A stretch of 64,000 bases of DNA from contig NZ_JAPFQN010000002.1 in NCBI RefSeq assembly GCF_026241165.1, forward strand, positions 372,001 through 436,000, in the 5' to 3' direction. Every line of letters begins with the position of its first letter. The stretch's first letter is position 1. Positions 7,948 through 15,614 of this stretch are shown in pieces. The notes below the pieces were generated by a model. The model was not told the DNA's origin. It made no database searches and saw nothing but the letters and a program-made list of their open reading frames with translations. This DNA comes from Mangrovivirga halotolerans (GTDB lineage Bacteria > Bacteroidota > Bacteroidia > Cytophagales > Cyclobacteriaceae). A program made the position numbers and the translations under genes.

Positions 7948-9348
7948 TTAATTTACTATTTCAAATCTTTTTGATGAATCAGAATATTCAAGAGAATATA
8001 TTTTCCATTTTGTATCCTTTTCAGGTTCATCCAGCTCTCTGGCTATCACCAGTCTTTCTCCATCAGTTCGCAGGTTGATCATACCATATTTGGTAATCAT
8101 AGAGTCAATTTCTTTTCTGGCTTTAATTTTTATAGCCTCGAGAGTCTTAAGCTTATCCTTATTCTCTTCATTTTCAATTTCATCATCTACCTGCTTGATC
8201 TTTTCCAATCGATCAAATATATACTTTTTCTTTTCTTTGTTGAATTCCGCCTTGGCATGAGCCAGGTCTGTGGTAACAACCGGAATATTTAAATCTTTAA
8301 TCTTTTCACCGAGGGATTCGGTAATATCATCAACAGAATTAAAATTACTTTCATCGCCACCTGTTGAAAAAATTATCACCCGGCTATCTGCAGCCTCAAT
8401 TAAACTTTTATCAAATAATTTTTTATTTAATGGTCCAGCACTAACAACATCAGCCTTAAGACATGAAGATTTATCACTATCCGAATAATAATCTATAAAC
8501 TCCTGTGAGTCCTCTTTATCTGATTCTCCACCTAAAAGGATCTGAGCATTTCCGTAGGTAATCTTTAGTCTGATAGCCTGGTTAAGCCTCATGGAATTAT
8601 CTGCCAGGGGGGAAAGAATTTGGATATTGAACTTCTCATCGTTTATGGTATTTTCACTATCATATCCATTTAAGAATTCAGTCTTATTATTTATCGGATA
8701 AAATTTTAAATTTTTATTATGCTCCAATGCATTCCTGAAAATCTTAATTAATGACGTTCCTTCAGTCTTTATACGGTCAGATAATTTATGTTGATCTGCA
8801 ACAAATTCAAAGCCATCTTCATTGCCTTTCTTTGCTAGAAAACCATTAAAGTACAGGTTATCAAAAGGAAGCTCCTCATTGTTAAAGATATGTTTAAAGC
8901 CACCGAAATAATCTCTGTCATTCCTTGTGACTACAGCTGAGAATGCATTTTGCAGTTTTTCCTTTCTATAAAGATCAAATCGCCAAAATAAATAATGATT
9001 CATGTTGGCCGAATTCCCTGCATCGACCAGTATATTTTTATTATCTGGTGTAATAATATGACAACCATCACCTTCACCTCCATCTATAAAATTCATTTCC
9101 AGAACTCTGTTTTTCTGAATATCCTCCACTTTTACCCATCCAGCATTGTTCCGACATCTCACCCTTACTCGATCATTTGTTATTTCAGTATCAATTATAT
9201 TGATCATATCTCCGAAAAGCAGATGATTTCTCCATTCATCGCTGTCTGAGTATCTGTAAAGTTTTACAGAGGGGAAGGTTGCAAAAGCATACTTATAATT
9301 ATACTGACCAAGATTAAATAGATGTTCAGGTAAGTGTTCTTCTGTCAT
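7948..9348 (-). CDS. ComEC/Rec2-like MBL-fold protein with degraded active-site motif
   Basis: I place the start at the ATG at 9348 (MTEEHLPEHLF); an in-frame ATG at 9420 would add 24 residues. The protein has an SH3-like N-terminal part with 'GWVKVED', then 'MNFIDGGEGDG' and 'ILVDAGNSANMNHYLFWRF', matching ComEC-type metallo-beta-lactamase domains. Where active members have SHxHxDHxGG, this one reads TRNDRDYFGG, so the three histidines are replaced by Arg, Asp and Tyr and only the Asp is kept. It is thus unlikely to bind the usual two metal ions. Later segments ('AQILLGGESDKEDSQEF', 'VVSAGP') still fit the fold. A cytosolic binding or scaffold role is possible. It is followed by DoxX. Confidence 0.75.
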   Translation of the reverse strand: MTEEHLPEHLFNLGQYNYKYAFATFPSVKLYRYSDSDEWRNHLLFGDMINIIDTEITNDRVRVRCRNNAGWVKVEDIQKNRVLEMNFIDGGEGDGCHIITPDNKNILVDAGNSANMNHYLFWRFDLYRKEKLQNAFSAVVTRNDRDYFGGFKHIFNNEELPFDNLYFNGFLAKKGNEDGFEFVADQHKLSDRIKTEGTSLIKIFRNALEHNKNLKFYPINNKTEFLNGYDSENTINDEKFNIQILSPLADNSMRLNQAIRLKITYGNAQILLGGESDKEDSQEFIDYYSDSDKSSCLKADVVSAGPLNKKLFDKSLIEAADSRVIIFSTGGDESNFNSVDDITESLGEKIKDLNIPVVTTDLAHAKAEFNKEKKKYIFDRLEKIKQVDDEIENEENKDKLKTLEAIKIKARKEIDSMITKYGMINLRTDGERLVIARELDEPEKDTKWKIYSLEYSDSSKRFEIVN

Positions 9349-9560
9349 TTGCTTTTCTTTATTAAAATGAACCAAGTCATCAATTTGATTTAATTTAATA
9401 TTTAATTCACAGCTTATCAAACGGAAATATAAATGAAAGTTTAATTCATAAAAGTTATAAGTATTAATTAATAAAGAAGATATTATTTATGAGAAAAGCA
9501 TCATAAATAAACATTGTGACTTATAATTCGTTTAATAAAGTAAATTAACGTTAAAATATT

Positions 9561-9770
9561 ATGGATATTAAAAATAAAGCTAAAGACGAACTTGAGAAAA
9601 GAATTCACGAGATAGAAAACTATATCGCTAAAAGAGGCGTAGGATCTGGCTATCTCAATAAAGCACAACGTATACAAAGAAATCTTAATTTAGCCTTAGC
9701 TGTAGGTGCTGTGGTTACTATTGCAGGAATTGCTACCTGGGCACTTCTTTCCAACCATGAGGAGGAATAA
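9561..9770 (+). CDS. Small membrane protein (69 aa)
   Basis: The protein begins with a charged helix ('KNKAKDELEKRIHEIENYIAKRG') likely to form a coiled coil, followed by a Gly/Tyr turn, a basic stretch and one membrane helix at about residues 43-63, ending in the acidic tail HEEE. It has no signal peptide. It lies between two minus-strand genes in its own transcription direction. I do not recognise a named family. Confidence 0.65.
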   Translation: MDIKNKAKDELEKRIHEIENYIAKRGVGSGYLNKAQRIQRNLNLALAVGAVVTIAGIATWALLSNHEEE

Positions 9771-9776
9771 CCCTTC

Positions 9777-10724
9777 TCAATTTACTTCCTTTAATATTTC
9801 CAGATCTTGACTAGTATGCTTCAGATCTGAAAGGAGTTTATTTTCTAAAAAATACCTGTTTAATAACATTTTCCTGTTTTTCAGTTTTATATCCAGACTC
9901 CAGGTCAATTTGGCAAGGCATTCTGAACATAATCTGTTTGGCCTGCCATCTAACTCACCTAAATTATTAGCACCATTCATTAAACAAACAGCTTTTACAC
10001 AATGCTGAATTTTAAGCATGTGATTTATTTCATGTGTGGATGTTTTAATTAGTCTGGACAGAGTCTGACTAAAATTAGATTCTTTTAGGTTATTATCAGA
10101 AAATCGATGAAAAGAGCTCACTCCAACACTCTTTTTATAATTCGCTAGTCCAAAGACATAATTCCATGATTCTTTCGGATAAATATCTTCATTTGTTACT
10201 GCCAGCTTTAAAAGTGAAACAGGAGGATTATCTTGTTCAAGCATTTCATATAAAATATATGGTGCGAGAATTTGATCTTTACCATAATGATTTCGCTTTC
10301 CCTTTTCAGGAATAGCTTTCGTAGAAAAACTTGAATTGATTACTATTTTCCGCTGGTAAAATCTGGACAAATAATCTTTAGTTGCAATTATTAATTGGTT
10401 TTCCAATGAGTCGAAATCACCAATGGGATAGATATAAATTACTTTTAATGAATCTGTAATTTTATGATTTAAACTACGGAAATCTGCAAAGCTCTGCTCT
10501 TCCTCTTGAAATTGACCTCTCCATTCCCAGGCTTTAGGGTCATTTAGTTTTATATCATTTTTACTTAAAAATTTAATTGAATCATATTTAGTCAAAGTAC
10601 TGGGCTTACTTTTGATTTGCTGATTCACTGATCGCTCCTTAACACAAGACACTATTAACAGAGCTATAATTAACAGTGGAAAGATCCTGATTGACTTTTT
10701 AATTTTCGAATTCTCTATTTTCAA
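9777..10724 (-). CDS. Lipoprotein archaemetzincin-like zinc metalloprotease
   Basis: The 315-residue protein has a lipoprotein signal peptide with Cys27 as the lipidated residue. Residues 231-249 carry HEINHMLKIQHC, Cys247 and Met249, followed by Cys266-x2-Cys269. The pattern HExxHxxxxxHC...CxM...CxxC is that of archaemetzincins (AMZ), where the first three His bind catalytic zinc and the four Cys bind a structural zinc. The usual AMZ has no lipid anchor, so an envelope-anchored form is notable. It follows a lipoprotein gene by four bases on the same strand, and the two probably form an operon. The natural substrate of the AMZ family is not well established. Confidence 0.85.
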   Translation of the reverse strand: MKIENSKIKKSIRIFPLLIIALLIVSCVKERSVNQQIKSKPSTLTKYDSIKFLSKNDIKLNDPKAWEWRGQFQEEEQSFADFRSLNHKITDSLKVIYIYPIGDFDSLENQLIIATKDYLSRFYQRKIVINSSFSTKAIPEKGKRNHYGKDQILAPYILYEMLEQDNPPVSLLKLAVTNEDIYPKESWNYVFGLANYKKSVGVSSFHRFSDNNLKESNFSQTLSRLIKTSTHEINHMLKIQHCVKAVCLMNGANNLGELDGRPNRLCSECLAKLTWSLDIKLKNRKMLLNRYFLENKLLSDLKHTSQDLEILKEVN

Positions 10725-10728
10725 CCTA

Positions 10729-11352
10729 TTATTTAACTTTATTCAATTGAATATTCATTTTCAACATATCACTTAAACTGGATAATTTAAGTGAGTCTTG
10801 GGTAATTAAATCACATTTGAGTAACACACCCTCACTCCTGAATACCTCTTCGAATGAATTAAAATGTATAACTGGCATTGAAATGACCTGCATTGAATCT
10901 TCTGATAACTTAAGGCCTTTTTGTTCACCAAAATGAAGCATAAGTTCAGAATCGGTAACATCATAAGCTGGCTGAATAAAAACCGGCAGGTGATACACCG
11001 AATCCAAAATACTTATTGAAGATTGTAGTTTTAAACTATCTAGATTCAAATTATCAAAATCAATTCTGATTGGTTTATAAGAAAAAGTATCAACAATGAC
11101 TATTTCCTTCACCAGTGATGAATCCAAAATTTCTCCAGTGAGTTGATATTCTAATTTTTCAGTGAGATTTTTGTAAAAAACAGTATCTGTCTTAGGGTCA
11201 ATCACTTGAAATTTACCTTCCCACTTGCCTTCCAATAACTTTAATGATCTTTCTGATTTTTCATAAAATTCTATGAAAGAATTACTTTTCTCCTGTTTTA
11301 TACACCCTACAATGAATACAAAAACAAAAATTATATTATAATAAAATTTCAT
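10729..11352 (-). CDS. Hypothetical lipoprotein upstream of archaemetzincin
   Basis: The 207-residue protein has a lipoprotein signal peptide ending at Cys17 ('FIVGC'). The rest is a beta-rich sequence with no motif I recognise. It lies four bases upstream of the archaemetzincin-like lipoprotein gene, so it is probably translated from the same mRNA and may be its partner or substrate-side component. The function is unknown. Confidence 0.7.
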   Translation of the reverse strand: MKFYYNIIFVFVFIVGCIKQEKSNSFIEFYEKSERSLKLLEGKWEGKFQVIDPKTDTVFYKNLTEKLEYQLTGEILDSSLVKEIVIVDTFSYKPIRIDFDNLNLDSLKLQSSISILDSVYHLPVFIQPAYDVTDSELMLHFGEQKGLKLSEDSMQVISMPVIHFNSFEEVFRSEGVLLKCDLITQDSLKLSSLSDMLKMNIQLNKVK

Positions 11353-11506
11353 AGTTAAAAAAATAATAATAAAGCTCTCCCAATTTAAGGAACGGTAATG
11401 AATAAAACCTCATTTTATCATTTATAACGCTTCCTTGTAACCAGATTTTTTGTTTTTTAAATGGTATTATCGTTATTATGATCTTCAACAAAATTAAAAA
11501 TAGAGA

Positions 11507-12568
11507 ATGCTGAAAAAGACACTAATAGTCATCGGTATAATAGTTTTAGTTCTTTCAATTTACCTGTTTTTGTACCCCGTACCATTTGAACCAGTCAGCT
11601 GGCATCAATTAGAAAATCCTGGTCTTGTAGAAGAACTTGCTCCAAACAGCAACCTGAATAACGCTACTTCAATTCTGGAGGGTTATCCTCAACCTGAAGC
11701 AATGGCTATTGGCCCGGACAATCATCTTTACACCGGGTTGAAAGATGGCCGGATAATTCGCTTTGAACATGGAGGACTAAATATTGATGAATTCGTAAAC
11801 ACGGGTGGACGACCTTTAGGAATGAAATTTAATAGCAAAGGTGATTTGATAATTGCTGATGAATACAAAGGTCTGATATCAGTAAATAAATCCGGTAAAG
11901 TGAAAATTCTCGCTGATAGTGTTGACGGCACTAAAATAAAATTAGCAGACGATCTTGACATCACTTCTGATGGAGTTATCTGGTTTAGCGATGCGACGCA
12001 AAGACACCAAGCTGATGAGGTGATCCTGGAATTTTGGGAATTACAACCTACCGGAAGGTTATTAAAATTTGATCCTGATACCCGATCTACAACCATTGAG
12101 CTAGATAGTCTTCGATTTGCCAACGGTGTGGCCCTGGGACCGGATGATAAATATGTACTGGTAAGCGAAACAGTAGGTATGAGAATAAAAAAGCTTTGGC
12201 TTAAAGGTTCGGAAAAAGGAAAAATTGAATATTTTAAAGAAAGCCTTCCCGGGTATCCTGACAACATCACTTATAACAATGGTATTTTCTGGGTCGCATT
12301 TCCGTCAATTCGAACAGGCACACTTGAACCCCTATACACTAAACCAATGCTACGTAAAATAGCCTATCGTGTCTCTTCGGTCTTTCCACCGGAAATGCCA
12401 CCTCCGTACGGAATGATTGTGGGTTATGATACACTGGGAAATGTGGTGTACAATCTACAGGATGAAACTGGCCTTTACCATGATATTACCAGTGCATTAC
12501 AAACTGGGGACACATTGTATTTTGGGAGTTATAAAATGGATAAAGCAGGTTTTTATACTTTAAAATAA
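11507..12568 (+). CDS. SMP-30/strictosidine synthase-like six-bladed beta-propeller protein
   Basis: The 353-residue protein begins with a membrane anchor (about residues 5-25) ending in 'LYPVPFEPVSW', followed by propeller blades with 'PEAMAIGPDNHLYTGLKDGRI', 'GGRPLGMKF', 'LADDLDIT' and 'FANGVALGPDDKYVLVSET'. The ordering and the conserved 'PGYPDNI' and 'PPPYGMIVGYD' segments match strictosidine-synthase-like / SMP-30 hydrolases. These act on lactones or esters, usually with calcium, but many members are uncharacterised. It is transcribed alone toward the TPP riboswitch and shows no clear terminator of its own. Confidence 0.85.
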   Translation: MLKKTLIVIGIIVLVLSIYLFLYPVPFEPVSWHQLENPGLVEELAPNSNLNNATSILEGYPQPEAMAIGPDNHLYTGLKDGRIIRFEHGGLNIDEFVNTGGRPLGMKFNSKGDLIIADEYKGLISVNKSGKVKILADSVDGTKIKLADDLDITSDGVIWFSDATQRHQADEVILEFWELQPTGRLLKFDPDTRSTTIELDSLRFANGVALGPDDKYVLVSETVGMRIKKLWLKGSEKGKIEYFKESLPGYPDNITYNNGIFWVAFPSIRTGTLEPLYTKPMLRKIAYRVSSVFPPEMPPPYGMIVGYDTLGNVVYNLQDETGLYHDITSALQTGDTLYFGSYKMDKAGFYTLK

Positions 12569-12637
12569 ATTATTACTAAGCAGGAGGATATAATTGTTGC
12601 TCAATAATAACAATTGTCTTAGCTTCACGTATTTATT

Positions 12638-12715
12638 AATGCACGGGGTGCCATCTTTGGCTGAGATCATACCCGAAACCTGATTTGGATAATGCCAACG
12701 TAGGGATCGCAAAAA
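12638..12715 (+). promoter_or_regulatory. TPP riboswitch aptamer (THI box)
   Basis: The conserved elements of the thiamine pyrophosphate aptamer appear in order: CGGGGTGCC (12644-12652), GGCTGAGATCATACCCG (12659-12675), ACCTGAT (12678-12684), TGGATAATGCCA (12686-12697) and CGTAGGGA (12699-12706). A TGC (12640-12642) can pair with GCA (12709-12711) as part of the closing P1 stem. The whole element is about 78 bases and lies in the leader of the methyltransferase operon. Binding of TPP is expected to favour the terminator immediately downstream, turning the operon off when TPP is plentiful. Confidence 0.95.
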
Positions 12716-12733
12716 TTATTATTTCCATTTTGT

Positions 12734-12778
12734 ATCCATTCTGTTGGTTTCATACCATAGGGTGGATTTTTAGTTTTT
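12734..12778 (+). terminator. Riboswitch expression platform: intrinsic terminator before the operon
   Basis: A long stem starts with ATCCATTCT (12734-12742) and closes with AGGGTGGAT (12759-12767), including two G-T pairs, with an inner TGG/CCA pair, and is followed by TTTTT, AG, TTTTT. It ends eight bases before the ATG at 12786, so the T-tract ends at the start codon. It fits an 'off' riboswitch controlled by transcription termination. The antiterminator partner was not worked out by hand. Confidence 0.75.
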
Positions 12779-12785
12779 AAACATC

Positions 12786-13517
12786 ATGAAAATGGAAATA
12801 GATAAAAAAAAATCAACTGTTCTGATTCCGGAACAACAACCTAACTGGCAAGGACGACCGGAGTGGTTTTTCAATCGTGAACATACTGATACTTACGAAT
12901 TGTGGTACGAAGGACGCTATAAAAGAGCAGAAATCTGGCAAAAAAAGGTTATGGAACAACTCGTAAGTAAAGATACGCGAGTTAAAACATTACTTGAATT
13001 TGGTTGTGGAACCACAAGGTTTACACGATGGTGGAAAGAAATAGGCATCGAAGCTACAGGTGGAGATATCTCTCCTCTGATGTTATCGCAGGCTATTCAC
13101 CTGTTTGAAGGAGACCTTGTTATGGCCGATTCTCATCATATGCCTTTTAAAGACAACACCTTTGATGCTCTTGCTTTTATAACCACATTCGAGTATTATA
13201 AAGATCCGGTTAAAGTGATAAGGGAAGCAGCAAGAGTGGCTAAACATGGTATCGCTATGGGAATGATGAATAGAAACTCCCCGAAAGTTGCACGACGTCG
13301 AGTCCAGCAATTATTTGGTAAAAACCCATTTTACGTTACAGCTACTTTCTACACTCCAAAAATGCTCACTAAAATAATTGATGAAGCGCTTCAGGGAAGA
13401 GACTATACAATCGAGTGGTCTTGTACAGGATTACCAAAATGGTTTCCGGTACAACAATGGAGTGTTCCTGTGGGTGATTTCTTCGGACTTTATGTTCAAC
13501 TTAACGATCTTGAATAA
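12786..13517 (+). CDS. SAM-dependent class I methyltransferase, first gene of the TPP-riboswitch operon
   Basis: The 243-residue protein has the SAM-binding motif I 'LLEFGCGTTRFTRWW', motif II-type 'ATGGDISPLML' and 'FDALAFITTFEYYKDP' as in Methyltransf_11 proteins. The N-terminal part 'NREHTDTYELWYEGRYKRAEIW' and the C-terminal 'CTGLPKWFPVQQWSVPVGDFFGLYVQL' are not recognised and may set the substrate. The ATG at 12786 directly follows the riboswitch terminator. The stop overlaps the next gene by one base (TAATG), implying translational coupling. The operon also encodes a Trm112-like protein, a family that activates methyltransferases, so this enzyme may be its client. Its methyl acceptor is unknown; a thiamine-related molecule is an inference from the riboswitch. 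Confidence 0.85.
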   Translation: MKMEIDKKKSTVLIPEQQPNWQGRPEWFFNREHTDTYELWYEGRYKRAEIWQKKVMEQLVSKDTRVKTLLEFGCGTTRFTRWWKEIGIEATGGDISPLMLSQAIHLFEGDLVMADSHHMPFKDNTFDALAFITTFEYYKDPVKVIREAARVAKHGIAMGMMNRNSPKVARRRVQQLFGKNPFYVTATFYTPKMLTKIIDEALQGRDYTIEWSCTGLPKWFPVQQWSVPVGDFFGLYVQLNDLE

Positions 13518-14572
13518 TGAGTGAAATACTTGGAAAAGCAGATCAGCAAATGATCAATAAGATCAAAAAGTATACGGGTCATAACAGACCAGATGTAATC
13601 GCTGGTCCTGGTTTTGGTGTTGATGTTTCATTGGTGGATATACCAGGTAACATGGTTATGGCAATGACCAGCGACCCATTATCATTAATTCCTTCATTAG
13701 GATTAGAAGAGTCGGCCTGGTTATCAGTCCATTTAATGGCTAACGACATGGCAACTACGGGATTCGCACCCCAGTTTGGTCAATTTGTTCTTAATTTACC
13801 AGCCGGGTTTACTAAGCAAGATTTTGAAACTTACTGGAATTACATCCATAAATTTTGCGATGATATTGGGGCTGCTATTACCGGTGGTCACACGGGTTTT
13901 ATAGAAGGCCAGAATTCGACCATTTCAGGTGGAGGTACTTTCACAACCATTGCTGATAAACCGAAGGTTAAATTATCATCCAATGCGAGAAAAGGACATA
14001 AAATTCTGGTAACAAAAGCCTGCGCAATGAGTTCAGCGGCTATCCTGGCAAAAAGCTTCCCTGAAAAATTAACTGATAGACTCGGGAAAGAAGCTCAGAT
14101 ACAAACCGAAGAATTATTTTTCCAGACTTCCTCTCTTCAGGATGCACTTACTGCAGTAGCAACACCTGGTATTAAAAATTCAGATATATCGGCAATGCAT
14201 GATGTTACTGAAGGAGGCGTACTCGGTGCTATCTATGAATTAGCCATCGCCTCTGGTAATGGAGTGAGAGTGGATAATGAGAAAATTCCGAAAAACCAGA
14301 ATATTGAGCAGGTATGTTCGGTCTTTGATTTAGATTCAAGATATATTATCGGAGCTGGATCAATGATCATTTGTTGTGCTCCTGAGGCATCAGAAAAGAT
14401 AAGCTCCCATCTTCAGGAAAATGGAATCAGATGTTCGGAAGTTGGTGAATTGACTGAAGAAAATGAGGGAATTAAGGTCACGACTAATGGTAAATCCGAA
14501 GATATTATCTATTTTGAAGAAGACCCTTATTGGGCTGCATTTTTCAATGCTTTAAAATCAGGATGGAAATAA
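13517..14572 (+). CDS. AIR-synthase-fold protein (HypE/ThiL/SelD-like kinase family)
   Basis: The 351-residue protein has the two-domain PurM-type fold: 'GPGFGVDVSLVD' (phosphate/nucleotide loop), 'SVHLMANDMATTGFAPQ' in place of the HypE/ThiL 'VNDLAMMGA' helix, 'ISGGGTF' and 'MHDVTEGGVLGAIYELA', the last being the family's catalytic C-terminal motif. The HypE-type Cys at the C-terminus (PRIC) is missing and no hydrogenase gene is near, so this is not a standard HypE. ThiL, which phosphorylates thiamine monophosphate, is in the same superfamily. The gene overlaps its neighbours by one base at both ends, and it is under the TPP riboswitch, so a kinase-type step on a thiamine-related compound is a fair inference. 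It is not a clear ThiL either. Confidence 0.85.
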   Translation: MSEILGKADQQMINKIKKYTGHNRPDVIAGPGFGVDVSLVDIPGNMVMAMTSDPLSLIPSLGLEESAWLSVHLMANDMATTGFAPQFGQFVLNLPAGFTKQDFETYWNYIHKFCDDIGAAITGGHTGFIEGQNSTISGGGTFTTIADKPKVKLSSNARKGHKILVTKACAMSSAAILAKSFPEKLTDRLGKEAQIQTEELFFQTSSLQDALTAVATPGIKNSDISAMHDVTEGGVLGAIYELAIASGNGVRVDNEKIPKNQNIEQVCSVFDLDSRYIIGAGSMIICCAPEASEKISSHLQENGIRCSEVGELTEENEGIKVTTNGKSEDIIYFEEDPYWAAFFNALKSGWK

Positions 14573-15201
14573 TGAAAAAAAGTAGAATTAATAGCGGTAT
14601 TTACCTTGTAATTGATCCTTCAGAGCCATTGCAAGAGACTATTGATAAATTAAATAAGCTTCTTGAAGAGGGATTAGCAGCTGTTCAGATCTGGGATAAT
14701 TTTAAAAAAACACCCGATCTTAAAAATTATATCAAAGAAATCAAAAAAGTGTGTAAGGATCACGATACTCCTTTATTGATAAACAATCAAAAAAAGCTAT
14801 TTGCTGAACTTGCTCTGGATGGCATTCACTTTGATGAAATACCTCGTGATTTCGATCGGATCAAATCCAATGTCCCAAATAACAGGATTTTTGGATTGAC
14901 AGTTAATAATGACCTTGAAACAATCAAAGAGGCAATTGATTATGGATTTGATTATCTATCCTTCTGCACGATTTTTCCCAGCCAAACAAACAATAGCTGT
15001 GAACTCGTAGATCCAAAGATTGTAAAAAAAGCGGCCGAAATAACGGATGTTCCAATATTTTTATCAGGTGGTATAACAACAAAGAATATAAATGATCTTG
15101 ATGATCTTCCATATTATGGAATTGCGATAGTATCAGGAATAATGGGTTCAGAGGATCCGGTAGACGCCTTGAAAAATTATAAAAAGAAGCTAAAGAAATG
15201 A
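14572..15201 (+). CDS. Divergent ThiE/TenI-like protein in the TPP-riboswitch operon
   Basis: I place the start at the ATG at 14572, which overlaps the previous stop by one base. The 209-residue protein has the ThiE/TenI TIM-barrel layout: 'AAVQIWDN', 'LLINNQKKL', 'LDGIHF', 'IFGLTVNND', 'FCTIFPSQTNNS', 'FLSGGIT' and 'IAIVSGI'. Canonical ThiE has QxREK, INDD, GxSxH and PTxTKK at the matching sites. Here QIWDN, INNQ, GLTVNN and PSQTNN replace them, so the Arg, Lys, Asp and second Lys that bind pyrophosphate and thiazole phosphate are lost. It may thus be a TenI-type or new enzyme, not a normal thiamine-phosphate synthase. It overlaps the Trm112-like gene by four bases. Confidence 0.8.
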   Translation: MKKSRINSGIYLVIDPSEPLQETIDKLNKLLEEGLAAVQIWDNFKKTPDLKNYIKEIKKVCKDHDTPLLINNQKKLFAELALDGIHFDEIPRDFDRIKSNVPNNRIFGLTVNNDLETIKEAIDYGFDYLSFCTIFPSQTNNSCELVDPKIVKKAAEITDVPIFLSGGITTKNINDLDDLPYYGIAIVSGIMGSEDPVDALKNYKKKLKK

Positions 15202-15467
15202 AAAGAGATACAATAAATAAACTTTGCTGTCCTTTTGATAAAAACGACCTTGACTTAACCGTGGTTACTAAGGATACAACTGAAAATATACTTGAAGGAT
15301 TTTTCACCTGTAAAGAATGCAGAAGGATCTATCCTATCGTTCGTGGTATTCCAATAATGAACCCTGATGAATACAGGGAGTTTAGTCTGGAAAAACCATT
15401 GTTAGATAAATGGAATAAACAATTAGAAGGAAAGAAAATAGAAAATTTCCGATTGATCGAGGAGTAA
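15198..15467 (+). CDS. Trm112-like zinc-ribbon protein, last gene of the TPP-riboswitch operon
   Basis: The 89-residue protein starts within the stop of the ThiE-like gene (ATGA). It shows 'LCCPFDKNDLDL' with a Cys pair, a beta hairpin and 'FTCKECRRIYPIVRGIPIMNPDEYR', the zinc ribbon and 'YPI..GIPIM' signature of the Trm112/UPF0434 family. In Eukarya and Archaea Trm112 binds and stabilises several SAM methyltransferases, and its presence with a methyltransferase gene in this operon suggests a protein pair. A strong terminator follows about 105 bases later. Confidence 0.88.
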   Translation: MKRDTINKLCCPFDKNDLDLTVVTKDTTENILEGFFTCKECRRIYPIVRGIPIMNPDEYREFSLEKPLLDKWNKQLEGKKIENFRLIEE

Positions 15468-15572
15468 AAAAGATTTATTGGTTAACTGAAAATGAGTTAT
15501 CCTCAATTAGAAACTTTATTAAAACCACTCATCAGAAACAATTTCCATAAAGGCTTTTAATAAACTATCATT

Positions 15573-15603
15573 ATCCGTAGGAAATATTTTCTACGGATTT
15601 TTT
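15573..15603 (+). terminator. Intrinsic terminator closing the TPP-riboswitch operon
   Basis: A perfect 8-bp stem (ATCCGTAG, 15573-15580, with CTACGGAT, 15591-15598) with a 10-base loop is followed by a T-run. It lies between the Trm112-like gene and the serine hydrolase, so it bounds the riboswitch operon to four genes. Confidence 0.9.
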
Positions 15604-15614
15604 ATATCATTAAT

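Noticed and set aside
11728-12270. A 180-residue open frame on the minus strand within the SMP-30-like gene
   Set aside because: It lies opposite a well-supported propeller gene, is Ser/Pro-rich without family motifs, and has no independent context.
14530-14571. Upstream ATG for the ThiE-like gene
   Set aside because: It gives a Cys-rich tail that lies inside the previous gene; the ATG at 14572 overlaps the stop in the same way as the other genes of the operon.
13517-14572. Calling this gene hypE
   Set aside because: The C-terminal Cys needed by HypE is absent and there are no hydrogenase or other hyp genes near.
14924-15307. A 127-residue minus-strand frame over the ThiE-like and Trm112-like genes
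   Set aside because: It crosses two overlapping coding genes of the operon and has no family signature.
15476-15560. A 22-residue frame (MSYPQLETLL) after the Trm112-like gene
   Set aside because: It is too short and has no conservation evidence.
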